Below are positions 10,202 through 22,029 of a stretch of 64,000 nucleotides of DNA, piece after piece (within the stretch, counting starts at the first letter, position 1; each line of letters starts with the position of its first letter). Position numbers and translations under genes: made by a program. The notes under the pieces are model-generated. The model ran no database searches. It saw only the letters and a list, made by a program, of their open reading frames with translations, and was not told the origin of the DNA. The stretch comes from Mangifera indica (taxonomy: Eukaryota > Streptophyta > Magnoliopsida > Sapindales > Anacardiaceae), in assembly GCF_011075055.1 (NCBI RefSeq), contig NW_025401109.1:1-64000 (forward strand). The letters run 5' to 3'.

Positions 10202-11957
10202 TGTTTTCTTTTGTTTTGTGAAGCAAAAGGAAGGAATTGTAAGGATTTTGGAAGATAAAATAAGAAGATAAAAAAAAAAGAAGCACTTTGGAAGCTTTGA
10301 TAACCAAAATATCTCCTTCCTTTCCCTTTACCTATGATTATATATATATGATGCATGTTATATGAATATGTTAGTGTGTTTTGGTATTGATTTAAGGTGA
10401 TTTTGGTGATAAAGGAAGCAAGTCAAGGAAGAGGAAGTCAACTTATAAAGATTGACTTGAAACAAGGTAAGAAGTATCATCTTTAATATGTTGCATGTTT
10501 TAGGCTTTTGGTTCCTTAGATCTATGTTATAAATGATGATTTTGAAGTTGAAAAATGTTGTTTTGCCATTTAGGGTATTTATGTGTGTGATTTTGTTGAT
10601 GACAAAGAGTTGGATAATATTTACAGTTGGGGAAGATAAAATTTACAGTTTTCTTTTGTTTTGTAAAGCAAAAGAAAGGAATTGTATGGATTTTGGAAGA
10701 TAAAATAAGAAGAGAAAAAAAAAGAAGCACTTTGAAAGCTTTGGTAACCAAAATATCTCATTCCTTTCCCTTTACCTATGATTATATATATTTGATGCAT
10801 GTTATATGAATATGTTACTGTGTTTTGGTATTGATTTAAGGTGATTTTAGTGATAAAGGAAGCAAGTCAAGGAAGAGGAAGTCAACTTATAAAGATTGAC
10901 TTGAAATAAGGTAAAAAGTATCATCCTTGATATGTTACATGTTTTAGGCTTTTGGTTATTTGGATCTATATTATAAATGATGATTTTGAAGTTGAAAAAT
11001 GTTGTTTTGCCATTTAGGGTATTTATGTGTGTGATTTTGTTGATGACAAAGAGTTGGATAATATTTACAGTTGGAAAAGATAAAATTTACAGTTTTCTTT
11101 TGTTTTGTAAAGCAAAAGGAAGGAATTGTAAGGATTTTGGAAGATAAAATAAGAAGAGAAAAAAAAAGAAGCACTTTGGAAGCTTTGGTAACCAAAATAT
11201 CTCCTTCCTTTTCCTTTACCTATGATTATATATATTTGATGCATGTTATATGAATATGTTAGTGTGTTTTGATATTGATTTAAGGTGATTTTGGTGATAA
11301 AGGAAGCAAGTCAAGGAAGAGGAAGTCAACTTACAAAGTTTGACTTGAAACAAGGTAAAGAGTATCATCCTTGATATGTTGCATGTTTTAGGCTTTTGGT
11401 TATTTGGATCTATGTTATAAATGATGATTTTGAAGCTGAGAAATGTTGTTTTGCCATTTAGGATATTTATGTGTGTGATTTTGTTGATGGCAGAGAGTTA
11501 GATAATATTTATAGTTTTGGAAGATAAAATTTACAGTTTTCTTTTGTTTTGTAAAGTAAAAGGAAGGAATTGTAAGGATTTTGGAAGATAAAATAAGAAG
11601 AGAAAAAAAAAAAGAAGCACTTTGGAAGCTTTGGTAACCAAAATATCTTTTTCCTTTCCCTTTACCTATGATTATATAAATTTGGTGCATGTTATATGAA
11701 TATGTTAGTGTGTTTTGGTATTGATTTAAGGTGATTTTGGTGATAAAGGAAGCAAGTCAAGGAAGAGAAAGTCAATTTACAAAGATTGACTTGAAACAAA
11801 GTAAAAAGTATCATCCTTGATATGTTGCATGTTTTAGGCTTTTGGCTCCTTGGATCTATGTTATAAATGATGATTTTGAAGTTGAGAAATGTTGTTTTGC
11901 CATTTGGGGTATTTATGTGTGTGATTTTGTTGATGACAGAAAGTTGGATAATATTTA
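10202..11957. repeat. Tandem array of about four 444-bp units
   Basis: The same marker TGATTTTGAAG occurs at 10537, 10981, 11425 and 11871, so spacing is 444, 444 and 446 bp. Units include a TTTTCTTTTGTTTTGTRAAGC start, an AAGTCAAGGAAGAG block and a conserved TATGATTATATA stretch. Units differ by scattered single-base changes. The short open frames recurring every 444 bp are by-products of the repetition. Confidence 0.93.
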
Positions 11958-11959
11958 TA

Positions 11960-12320
11960 TTTTTACCATTGATTTCGTCCTACATTTTGACTATTTTATC
12001 TAATGAATTATGAGTGCTATTATATCTTGTTGGAAAGCTCTTTGAATTATCTTTTCAGTGATATATAACTTGTATGAATTAAAGATCGTTTAGACTGTTA
12101 AATGACATGAACAAAAAACCTATCTTATCACATAAACAGAGAAGACAGTTTTTTGTCATTGATTTCATCTTATGTTTTGACTACCTTATCTAATGAATTA
12201 TGAGTGTTATTATAGTTTGTTGGAAAGCTCTTTGAATCCTCTTTTCAACGATATATAGCTTGTATAAATTAGAAACCGTTATACTGTTAAATTGTATGAA
12301 AAAGTAGGCTACCCTGTCGA
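11960..12320. repeat. Two-copy tandem duplication, about 181 bp
   Basis: TCTAATGAATTATGAGTG and TTGGAAAGCTCTTTGAAT both recur about 181 bp apart (first copy from about 11965, second from about 12146). This follows directly after the 444-bp array inside the solo LTR. Confidence 0.8.
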
Positions 12321-13323
12321 ATGAATAGGTTTGTGAACAGTATTTCACAATTTTTGGAAAGAAAGAAAGAAAAGAAAGGAAAAGAAAGAAATGAGAGAAA
12401 AAGAAAAAAAGAAGAAAAGCAAGAAAAGGAATTTGGGGCTCAAGATTCAGGGGTTGTCCCAAGAGTATGATATAGTGAGTTATGAATAGATTTAGATAAA
12501 AGCAAAATTAGTAAGATATAAGACTCGCATGCATGCTATGAACTATGAGGGGGCATTTTACACTACACTACTAGCAGTAGGGCACGTCTATAATAGGACA
12601 TGTCCATAGTAGGACATAAACCCCTAGTAGGGTTCGCTCGCAGTAGAGCATGCTCATAGTAAAGCTCAATTCAGATTCAAAATGGTGTAGTGAGTGAAAG
12701 AAAGAGAGCTCAAGCTTAGAAAAGTGCCAAATCTCTATAGTCAGCTTCCAGAAAGTATCAAATAGACACCAGATGGGGCAAAATATGACTCAAATAGTAA
12801 AGAATAAACTAGATTATCCTCTTGATTTCTTATAAAGGTTATGAATGAGGTTGAGTCCCGAGAGTGAGTTAGAACAAGAAAGGAGATAGTTTACTTAATT
12901 ATTTCCCCTTATTGAGTGTTCTTATCTCTCACTTCCTTTTCTTTTATGATTACAGGTACAGGTGATCGAGATAGCTGCGAGGCAGGGTCAGGTCAGCGAA
13001 GATAGATCCGGCTGGAGTAGGTTATCTCTGGTTTATATTATATGCATACAGTCATATGTTCTTGTTGACTTTTGACATTTTTGAGATGATTGTACAGTTG
13101 TATATGATTACTCCATGTTTTCTGATGCTTTCAGATGAGTTTTCATATGAGTATATACATCTTTTATTTACTTCCAGATTTTTAGTTTTCTTAAAATAAT
13201 TTCTAAACACTTTTAGTGATGTGTTCATTTTAAGGTATTTTAAAAAAAAAATAGACGCTTCGGATATTAATTCGGAATATTTCTCCTTCGGTGGGTAGTA
13301 CTTCTAGCGGGGGGGATGTTACA

Positions 13324-13328
13324 ATTAT
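13324..13328. repeat. Right target-site duplication of the solo LTR (ATTAT)
   Basis: Perfect copy of 9896-9900 directly after the LTR end. Confidence 0.8.
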
Positions 13329-13329
13329 G

Positions 13330-15620
13330 TTACTGATAGGGAAAGTTCCTCATTTGATTTATAAAAGTAGTAATACTAGTGTGGGTTCCATAAAAAAAAA
13401 TAATGATGATGAAGACCAAAATCCATTATGGAAATATATAACCAAAATTGAGAAACTTGGAGAATCAGGGGTACATGCAAATGACTTTGTAATTTTTGTC
13501 ATCAAGAAAGACAAGGGACATATACTAGAGTTAAAACTTACCTATTAAAAATTATGGAGAAAGGAATTGTTGTTTGTTCTAAAGTGAAATTTGAAGATTT
13601 AGTAGAAATGAGAAAATTAAATCATGAAACTACCAATTAGATTTATAATTCTCAACTTAAACAAGTGTAATTTTCTAGTAGTACTACCAATGTAAGTCAA
13701 TAATTGTTTTTATCCTTATTGTCATTGAGTGGGTTAAATTTTTTTTTTTAAAGCAAAGAAAAGTTGATGATTCTCCTATTGTTAAATTTTTTGACATACA
13801 AATTAAAGCTTAATTAGATGAGAAAATTGTTAGAATGTTTTACATTGGTGGTCTTCCTTTTAATTTTGGTAGGAATCCAAACTACATTAATGCTTTTTTA
13901 TTTGCAGCTAATTATTCATTGGGTGGTTATGTGCCTACTAGGTACCATAAATTAAAAACTGCATTACTTCAACAAGAGAAAACAAATATGGAGAGGTTGT
14001 TGGAACTTATCAAAAGCATTTGAATGAAAAAAAGTATTAGTATTGTTAGTGATAGATGAAGTGACCCATAAAGAAAGCCTTTAATTAATTTCATGTTTGT
14101 TTTTTAATTTGACCCGATGTTTATTAAGGTTGTTAATTGTTCAGGTGAAATTAAAAACAAATATTTCATTGCTAATTTGTTGAAGAAGATAATTGATGAG
14201 ATTGGCCATAAAAAAGTAGTTTAAGTAATAATCGACAATGATAAAAATTATAAATGTGCTAATGAAATCATTGAAGACATGTTTCCACATATTTATTAGA
14301 CTCCATGTGTTGTGGATACTTTAAATCTAGCTTTGAAAAATATCTGTGCAGGTAAAAATGTGGAATCCAATCAAAAGATATATGATGAATGTCATTGGAT
14401 AACTAAAGCTCATGGTGATGTCGTGGTAATTAAGAATTTCATAATAAACCATTCAATGCAATTAGCTATGTTTAACTAATTTAGTCCTTTAAAATTACTT
14501 TTAGTCATAGATACTCGTTTTGCTTATGTTGTTGTTATGCTCAAAAAATTTAAGTTAATTAAGCATGCTCTGGAATCAATGATTGTAAGTGAACATTAGA
14601 GACAAAATAGAGAAGACGATCAAGGCAAAACAAGATTTGTTCGTCATAAGGTGTTAGATGAGAATTGGTGGACGAAGGTCAATTACATTCTTGCTTTTAC
14701 TGCACCAATTTATGATATGATTCAAGTGTGTGATACAAATAAGTCATGTCTTCATATGGTTTATGAGTATTAAGATTCTATGATTGAAAAAGTCAAACTA
14801 GTTATTTATGAATATAAAAGAAAGTTTTCAACCTAAGATTCTCTTTTTTATTCAGTGGTCTGCAGTATTTTTTATGATCGTTAGGCAAAGAGTAATACTT
14901 CCACTCCATTGTCTAGCTCATTCATTGAATCCAAGGTAAATATCTAATCGAATTGTATATTTCTTTCATTCTCAATTTATATTTATTTATTAAATTGTGT
15001 ATTAATTTGTTAACTATTTGATATATTTATTATTTGTGAAGTTTAATAGTGAACAATGGCTTCAAGGAGGTGAAGATAAAGTACCTCCTCATATGGACGA
15101 GGAAGTATCTATCCAGAGGAATAAATATTTTAAAAAATCTTTTCTAAAGATGAGCGTGTTAAAGTATTAGACGAGTGTGCTAATTTTTTCCTTAAAAGTG
15201 GGCTGTTTAAGGATCCTAACTCAGTTGGTGTTATAGTTGATATAGAACCGATGAAGTGATGGGCATGTTTTGGTTCAAATGCTCCATTGCTTCAAAAGTT
15301 GACATTCAGAGTATTTGAACAACCTAATTCCTCTTGTTGTGAAAGGAATTTGAGTACTTATTCGTTCATTCATTCGATTAGGAGGAATAAATTAATTCCA
15401 AAACATGCATAAGACTTGATTTTTATTTATAACAATTTTCATTTGTTGTCAAAGGTCAGCTCAAAGTATTATGATAATAAGGAAAAGATGTGAGATTTTG
15501 GTGGAGATGACTTTGGGAGTATAAAAGATGTGAGAGTTCTTTAGTTAGCTAACCTCTCATTAGATGAACTAGAATTTGAGTTTGTCTTTTTTTTTTTTTT
15601 GAAGATGCTAATGACAGTGG
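13330..15620 (+). pseudogene. hAT-superfamily transposase, decayed
   Basis: Conceptual translation shows the plant hAT order. A BED zinc-finger start (NPLWKYITKIEKLGE at 13420-13464) is followed by a frameshift to GTYTRVKTYLLK and GIVVCSKV. Next comes a DUF659-like region (RMFYIGGLPFNFGRNPNYIN at about 13832, then DTLNLALKNIC), then DTRFAYVVVMLKKFK and ENWWTKVNYILAFTAPIY. The C-terminal dimerisation segment CCERNLSTYSFIHSIRRN is at about 15336-15390. At least ten stops and several frameshifts break it. Text at 14936-15040 looks like an intron. hAT transposases cut and paste DNA with 8-bp target duplications. The solo LTR ends immediately before the BED finger, so the LTR probably inserted into the 5' part of this element. 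Terminal repeats of the hAT element were not located. Confidence 0.88.
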
Positions 15621-16029
15621 ATAAAGAGAATGATCGAATAGAAAACAATAAATATTTTACTATTTCTTTTATTTTTTCATTATTTTTTTTTTTTTTGATG
15701 ACTTTGATATTGAACTTTGAAAATTATTAACTCACCATGATTTACCTTCTACTTTAATCCAAAGTTTCAGTTAAGCATGATTTGGCTAGTGCAAGGCAAT
15801 TTCTTCCTTGATATTACCTTACAAAATCAAAATCCCCACTGTAAAAATTTATTCACTCAGCAGCTGCAATGACTTTAAGAAATCTTCAAAAAAGCAATGA
15901 CCATCAAAAAACAATTCTGATATTTAATGGAATCTACTTTGAGTACTCATAAAACTGACAATGCTTGAGAAAATTCCTGTTGTTTTATTCAAAATCTCAG
16001 TTTCCTGTCCAAATTTTGCGGCAGATAGA
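15621..16029. other. No gene recognised
   Basis: Poly-T tracts and AT-rich sequence downstream of the hAT pseudogene, with no coding pattern. Confidence 0.4.
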
Positions 16030-16362
16030 ATATCTATATGTGTAAAGCATAATAGAATAACCAAAAGGGATTGTCTCTTATATTTATGATGTGGTTCATT
16101 CTAGGATCGTTGCATTGGAGCCGAGGTGTGAGATCTCACCTAGTTTCGAGCTATGTGGCAGCTTTCGATTTAGCTTTGTTTAGAGCCTGCCTGCTTGCTT
16201 ATTTTGTCATTATGATTTTTCCTAGGTTTGTTTTGGGAGTCTGTATGTTTACTTTGTTTCTATTATGAGACTCTTTTGACATTTGCTTGGGGTATGCCGT
16301 TTCTATTCTTGTACTTTATCTTTGTTTTATAAAACTTAATTCCTTAAAAAATAATAATAATA
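16030..16362 (+). mobile_element. LINE-like 3' tail
   Basis: The block ends TTTATAAAACTTAATTCC followed by AAAAAATAATAATAATAAAA, the kind of 3' end and A-rich tail seen in plant L1-type retrotransposons. A short open frame (16071-16268) lies just upstream but shows no recognisable reverse transcriptase motif. Support is the tail form alone. Confidence 0.35.
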
Positions 16363-16434
16363 AAAGGAAGCAAAATAAATATGCAAAATCAGAATTCCCT
16401 TGTGTGGAGAAAAATATCTATTACGATATCTTGC

Positions 16435-17029
16435 AGTAATTACTACCGCTCCAAAATGGTCCCTTGCGAATCCTGCTAGAGACTTCGTAGTGTGAACAAT
16501 GGCAGGGCAGAACCATCAATTAAAATCCCCAGCATTTGGTGAGGGAATGCAACCCAAGTGGGTGCATACCCCAATAACAACAAGCCAGTCTGGATTCTTA
16601 ACCCTGGCAGAATCTTCCTGTGGGTCACGAAGGGAGGCAACATCAACACAGTTAGCCAAGCTAATGTCCTCTTTATTCCGACGCCTGATGAACACTGGCT
16701 TCCCACGCCACTTGACAGTAACAGTTGTCCCAGGCTCAATGCTGGAGAGGTCAACTTCAAGAGAAGCAAGGGCAACAACATCTTTGCTTGCAGACATGCT
16801 TAGAACCAACTTGAGGATCCAGAGACGAAGGAGGAATACACAAACCTACCACCTGTCAAGACAAAATATGCAAATGCGCGCTTGGTCGGATCACCAGGTG
16901 GGTAACGCTCATGATTGTACTCATCAGAGGTAATTTTTAAAGTTGGGTTCTTCACAGCTGCCAAAGTAGCTGGGAGCTCTGAGATTATACCCATATCATG
17001 TCCTGGAGTGAGGGCATTAGAAGAGAAAC
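16435..17029 (-). pseudogene. Mitochondrial Rieske iron-sulfur subunit (cytochrome bc1), fragment
   Basis: Minus-strand translation matches the middle and C-terminal part of the plant Rieske subunit of complex III, which transfers electrons from ubiquinol to cytochrome c1. Segments seen are [45 protein letters not shown], then [35 protein letters not shown] and [13 protein letters not shown]. The first cluster motif CTHLGC is intact (about 16549-16566). A stop after GDF and base losses wreck the second motif, normally CPCHGS. A frameshift also interrupts the membrane-anchor region after GGRFVY. Homology stops after the RKGP position. The right edge sits at a TTCCAG that resembles a splice acceptor, so this may be a duplicated genomic fragment rather than a reverse-transcribed copy. 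Confidence 0.88.
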
Positions 17030-17667
17030 CTGGAAGCCAACAACACTAGAAGAGCAGTCATGCATCATCGAATCTTTATGCTATAAAATTCGATAATAAT
17101 ATGGAAATGAAAAGGAATTTTGTGCAACATGCTACACTTATCATCCAAAACAAAAAGATAGTTGATATTAAAATGGCAGAATAGCCCACAAGACAATATA
17201 GAAGGCTTTCGTTTATTTCAACAGTTGAAGCCTGTGAAAATTTACTTTATACCGTTCTGTACAGACAAATACAAAAAGGTGGCAAATATTTGTTTCCATC
17301 CAGTCCAAGAGTCGGGAAAGATCACTAGTCCCGAATGGCTTACGCAATTTGTGAAATATAGCTACAAAACTTCCTAAAATCATCATCTAAAAAAAAAATA
17401 TCAAGACTCAGCCCTGATTAAAAATATCAAAAAAGATCACTAGTCCCGAATGACTTCCTAACACAGCAAGTGATTCCAATTAATCTTCATCTAAAAAAAT
17501 ATCAAAAGCACATACTCAAAGCCAAGTTCTTTGATACGTAAATTAATATAACAAACTCTGATTAAAAAGACTCGGCCCTTAAAATTCTAACATTCATGCT
17601 CATATTTAGCTTACGCTATAGTAACTATGCTAGAAAATGGTGTAATGCGTAATGAGTAAGCAAAAAA
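17030..17667. other. No gene; short imperfect duplication
   Basis: GATCACTAGTCCCGAATG occurs at about 17321 and 17436 with related flanks, a partial duplication of roughly 115 bp. Nothing else recognised. Confidence 0.5.
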
Positions 17668-18494
17668 TGTTGGACTTTTGGGTCCCTTCTAATGTGGAGA
17701 AACCCATATTTAGTTTATGTAAAAAGCTTGGCCTACTATATTTATGAATTAGAGCAAAATACGGTTTAGCTTATACATATAAATAACACACAAAACTTAG
17801 TAAAAGAAGAGAGAAGAGGAGACAAAAACGTTGTCTGCGCGTCTGTGGCATATTTTCGCTTTCTCTCAACTTTACTGTTGGATTACTTTGATTTTTAGAC
17901 TTTTAATAGAAGACTCATTATTCTTATTTTGAATGGTGGAGAACACGTTTTATTTTTCAGGTAAGTTGTTTTTTATGTTAGAACGTAACTAGTTATATTG
18001 TATAATTCAATTTAGATAGCTCTTAGAAAATAGTTGTCTTCTCTTTCTTATGCCGTTGGATTGCTGTTAAATTTTTACAGTATTTTAAACACATCTAGTG
18101 TTATATTTTGGACGGTGAAGATTTGTTTTTGTATCTTGTAACATGAGATATAAACTTACAAGTTTGCTATGATATTTTTTATTTTTTTGTAGTTGTGTTA
18201 TTACTGTGTTTTGTTGCTTTGAAGAGTTGTGTACCCACTCTTAAGTTGAGAATTGTGTACTATTATTTTGTATATAGTGGATTGGTTTATTTAGACTATG
18301 TCTCATAGTTTTACTCTTTATATTAAAAAATTTCTAAGTTAAATTGTGGTGTTCTGTTTTGTTATTTTTGTTAGTTTTTGATTGTTTAATATAATAAAAT
18401 TATATTTTGATTGATTGTTTGTTATCATATAATTTAACCAAGAGGGCGGGAGTTTGACTTTGTTCTTGTTATTTAAAATGCTTTCTTCCCAACA
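17668..18494 (+). mobile_element. Copia-type solo LTR, 827 bp
   Basis: Starts TGTTGG and ends CCAACA, a perfect 6-bp inverted end pair common in Copia LTRs. The body looks like a Copia LTR: a TATA-like ACATATAAATAACAC near 17776, a T-rich R-U5 half and a TTCTTCCCAACA end. No primer-binding site or coding sequence follows, so it stands alone. AAAAA flanks both sides (17663-17667 and 18495-18499). This fits a 5-bp target duplication but is low-complexity and therefore weak evidence. Confidence 0.68.
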
Positions 18495-19122
18495 AAAAAT
18501 AGCCTTGAAGGTACAACCCATGTTATAAAATAATAATAATTAAAAAAATGAGACGATTTTACGTTGACATACTTGTTATAAAGAGATATAAATGTCTCTT
18601 TTGGATTTTTTAGTGTGACACACAAAGACAAAGCAATGATTACATATTAGAGAATTTGTTTTTCTCATCTATGCAAATAAAAAAAAGAAAAAGTTAGATT
18701 TTTCCTTGATCTTGGGTATCAAGGTTTATTTCAAGGATTATTTAAAAAATTATTTCTTTTATATTGATTTTTAATCATTAAGTACTGTAAAATTTTAGCT
18801 AGAGAAATAATTTAGATAATTTTTTACTGTTGATCTTAAGTTTATAATAAATTTGAGAGTGATTATACCTCGCTTTCCTTTATAATGGATTTAATTCAAA
18901 ATTTGATCTATGGTTTTTTCTCTTTATATTGTAGGGTTTTTCACATAAATCTTGTATTCTTGTTATGGTTGATTTATTTTATTTCTTGCATGTAATTAAC
19001 ATTTCATATGATTAATTTAGTGTGTTTGCGGCACAATTAGATTGATATTTCATACCAAGGGATCTAACCTTCCTTTTCATAAAGATCATGAACAGATGAT
19101 GTTTTTGTTACAATTCCATCAA
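18495..19122. other. No gene recognised
   Basis: AT-rich sequence with no coding pattern and no clear repeat boundaries. Confidence 0.4.
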
Positions 19123-20405
19123 TCAAAACCATTGTTTTAAAGTTAGAATAGTTGAGTTCACATTTAAATCCCTATCAAAACAATTGTTTTGAAATCTTAA
19201 TTGTTCATTATCCAATAAATATATTTAATATATAATTTTAATTATATCATAACGAAGTTATTTGTTTAATTGACTGGACGGATTAGCCTACCTGCAAACC
19301 GATCCTTCGCCCGATTGAAAGCATGATTCCTTCCTAGCCTGATGGAGTCAGAGTCACAAAATTCATTCAATAATATCAATAAAAGATGAAGCTTTGGCCC
19401 ACGGGCTAATTTTTTTGGGCTTTTAATTCCTTCCTAGCCTGTCCGAATAATCTTCTAATTCATTTGTCCCTAATAATCAAGTTGAGGATTGTTGTTGGTA
19501 AGACTGTCAATTGGGTTAGATAAGCTTGGGGCTTGGTTGTTCGGAATAAAAAAAGTTTTAAGACCAAACAAAATTCGGGTCTCGAACAGAATTGGATAAA
19601 AAATTTGTTCATTAAGTTATCTAGCTTGAGCTAAAACAAAGGTTATTCAAACCCAACACCTAATAAATCCAAAAACACATTTAGGTAAAGGTGTATTTGT
19701 GAGGTTTTCAAATTTGTAAAGGATTTTAGAGGTGTTTTTATAGGTCTTTTAAAGTTACTAAATGGGAGTGAAATAAGCTCGAAATAGGTTTGAAACTTCA
19801 AAAATTTAATGAACTAGATCTGAATAAAAATTATAGCACTCAAATGAGCAAGCCAAAACCCAAAATTTTTATAGGCCTGAACTTGAGCGACCCAAACATG
19901 GTTCTCTAGGCCTGGTGTGGTGTCTAAGGCCCAAATAGGTCGTCCCATGAGGCTGAGTCAGTGTTCCAGTTTTGCAATTTCGTACGAATTAAATAAGTCT
20001 TTATTCGGTATTTCACACAAAAAGGAAAACACAAACTTGTACATATTTAGAAACTATTAATTTTTTTAGTGGAAGAAAAAATTCACAAAGTTGGATGCAA
20101 AAGCCTTTGGTAAATTGGATATAACTGCTTGCAAACTGTTTAACTTTGTCAACAAATTAAAATGGTTTTGAGACGAAATGAGAGGATTATACTACAACAT
20201 TTTTATAAGGGTCAGTTCGGGTTTTTCCCGTACCGACCAGGGCATCAATATTTTTGACATAAAAATTAGAACAATGCATGACCAAACATCATTGTGGCAT
20301 TCTGGTTTGGTGCATATTGTGATCGCATGTAAATATGGTACAATACATTAAATTGAAACTTGACCGACAGGTTTGGTTAGTGATAGACTTAGAGATACAA
20401 TATAA

Positions 20406-21042
20406 TCAATTTGGCAAATGGGCGGACTAGTTGTGACTCGGCTCAATATGATACAAATCAAAAACGGGTTGAATTATACAGATGATGATTTCTAAACTCG
20501 TACCTAATCCAAAGGATACGGGTCAACCCACAAGGTAGCAGTTATCTCACTATTTCTCTTTTATTTTTATTATTTTAATGTTTTATTTTCTTAATTTTTA
20601 ATATTTATGTCTTCAAATACATAAGTATTCCTTGGAGGAACAAAAATTTACCTCAAATTATAAAAATGTTTTTTCTTATAGATTTGAAGAATTTTAACAT
20701 TAAACATGAAATAAATATTTATAACAAAATGTTTAATCTGATATTTTTTAAATTTGTTTTCAACACAACAATTTTTTTAATTTTAGAGTGGATTTCAGTT
20801 TATTTTTTGTCAAAAGAAAGGAAAATATATAAAATTTATGTTAGGTGTACTGTAAGTTTGATGTTGAAGTGAAAAAAAATGAATAAAGAAAAAGGGTGAC
20901 TCACGGGTACCCACGGGCATACCTGATCCACCCACAAAAAATAATTACCCATAGGTATAGGTCAAAAAATTTAAAACTCGTACTCGTATTTAAATGGATT
21001 ATCTGTGAGTTAAGTGGGTGACCCACCCAATTTGCCACCTCG
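20406..21042. mobile_element. Non-autonomous hAT-like element, 637 bp
   Basis: The left end carries TTGGCAAATGGG and the right end, on the opposite strand, GAGGTGGCAAATTGGG. These are GTGGCAAAT-type ends typical of plant hAT elements. The copies of ACAATATAA at 20397-20405 and 21043-21051 are identical; hAT target duplications are 8 bp, so one base may be chance. No transposase inside; the 68-residue frame at 20666-20872 is low-complexity. Confidence 0.75.
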
Positions 21043-21229
21043 ACAATATAAGGATTAAAATTTAATAAAGTAAAAATATAGAGTCAATTAAGAAATAATG
21101 AAATCTAAAAAAATTCCATGTAAATTTTAGAGGTTATTTAGATATATAAAGGAGGGGGAGGGGGGGTTGAGGCAGGCAACCCTTCTTGACCCGTATTGAG
21201 TCTACCACTGAGTCTAGTATAATTGTTTT

Positions 21230-21420
21230 ATATATATAATATGAGTAAAATTATATATACTAACAAATCATATAAATTTATTCATATAAACTAACGTGAT
21301 AATTTTTTATTGAATAATTTTAAAGTAATAGTAAAAATAAACAATTATTTCACTTAATTAAATACTATCATGTTAGTTTATGTAGATAAATTAATTAGAT
21401 TTATTTTAACATATAGTTAT
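21230..21420. repeat. Palindromic MITE-like sequence
   Basis: The left arm (TAAATTTATTCATATAAACTAACGTGAT) has its reverse complement in the right arm (ATCATGTTAGTTTATGTAGATAAATTAA), separated by about 70 bp. It could fold as one hairpin. Related in style to the dispersed MITE family but different in sequence. Confidence 0.6.
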
Positions 21421-21985
21421 AAGATAATTATTTAGTTATTAATTGATTTGTATTGTAGTAGAACAATTTGATATTATTTGTTCTCTTTTTACTTTGCTGA
21501 AAAGATATTTCAGATGAATTATTGGATTTCAATGGTTAATATAATTATTAATTTCATTTAATATCGAAATTCTTTTCCCAAATTTACTATACAACGAAAT
21601 TTTTTCCCTTTAATTCACAATATAATCAAAGATAAAAAAATTTGTCTCGCATCCTCCACACAATTAGAAATGAAAAAATTTTGTCATTAAATGTGTTTTT
21701 TTTTTGGGACAAAATATAGTTCTCAATACAACTAATTATTAAAGATGATATCTTTTTTCATGGACATTACCTATTGCTAACGAGTCTTTTTTAATTATTT
21801 GATCTTTCATCCTAAATTAATTTTTAGAAAGAATTTTTTACTTTTTTTCTGACTTTCTGAAATGAAAATTTGTTATAATATCAGTTTAATGTGTTCGTTA
21901 CAGTAAGAAAATCGATAACTAAATTAACTCAAACTCTTTCATCAATACTTCGATATATGATCAGAATAATTATATAACTAAAAAG

Positions 21986-21990
<5 letters not shown>

Positions 21991-22027
<37 letters not shown>
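21991..22027. repeat. (TA)n microsatellite
   Basis: Pure TA run of about 18 units. Confidence 0.93.

Positions 22028-22029
<2 letters not shown>

Larger units (their letters stand above)
9901..13323. mobile_element. 3.4-kb solo LTR, Gypsy-like, with internal tandem repeats
   Basis: The block begins TGTAATACCC and ends GGGATGTTACA, an imperfect inverted end pair very close to the TGTAACACCC...GGTGTTACA ends of many plant Gypsy LTRs. It is flanked by a perfect 5-bp duplication, ATTAT. No gag or pol is present, so it reads as one LTR left after recombination between two. At 3,423 bp it is long, as in some Gypsy lineages. Inside are four 444-bp tandem units, a 181-bp duplication and a short 20-bp-type array around 12570-12665. 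The assignment to Gypsy rests on end sequence alone; a large non-autonomous element with the same ends is the alternative. Confidence 0.8.

Noticed and set aside
10015..11690. Series of similar open frames of 60-113 residues
   Set aside because: They recur at the 444-bp spacing of the tandem array and have low-complexity composition; they reflect the repeat, not a gene family.
16499..16933. 144-residue + strand open frame across the Rieske fragment
   Set aside because: The minus strand clearly encodes Rieske protein segments, so the + frame is a shadow.
16435..17029. Functional Rieske gene
   Set aside because: A stop and frameshifts destroy the second cluster motif, and both ends of the protein are missing.
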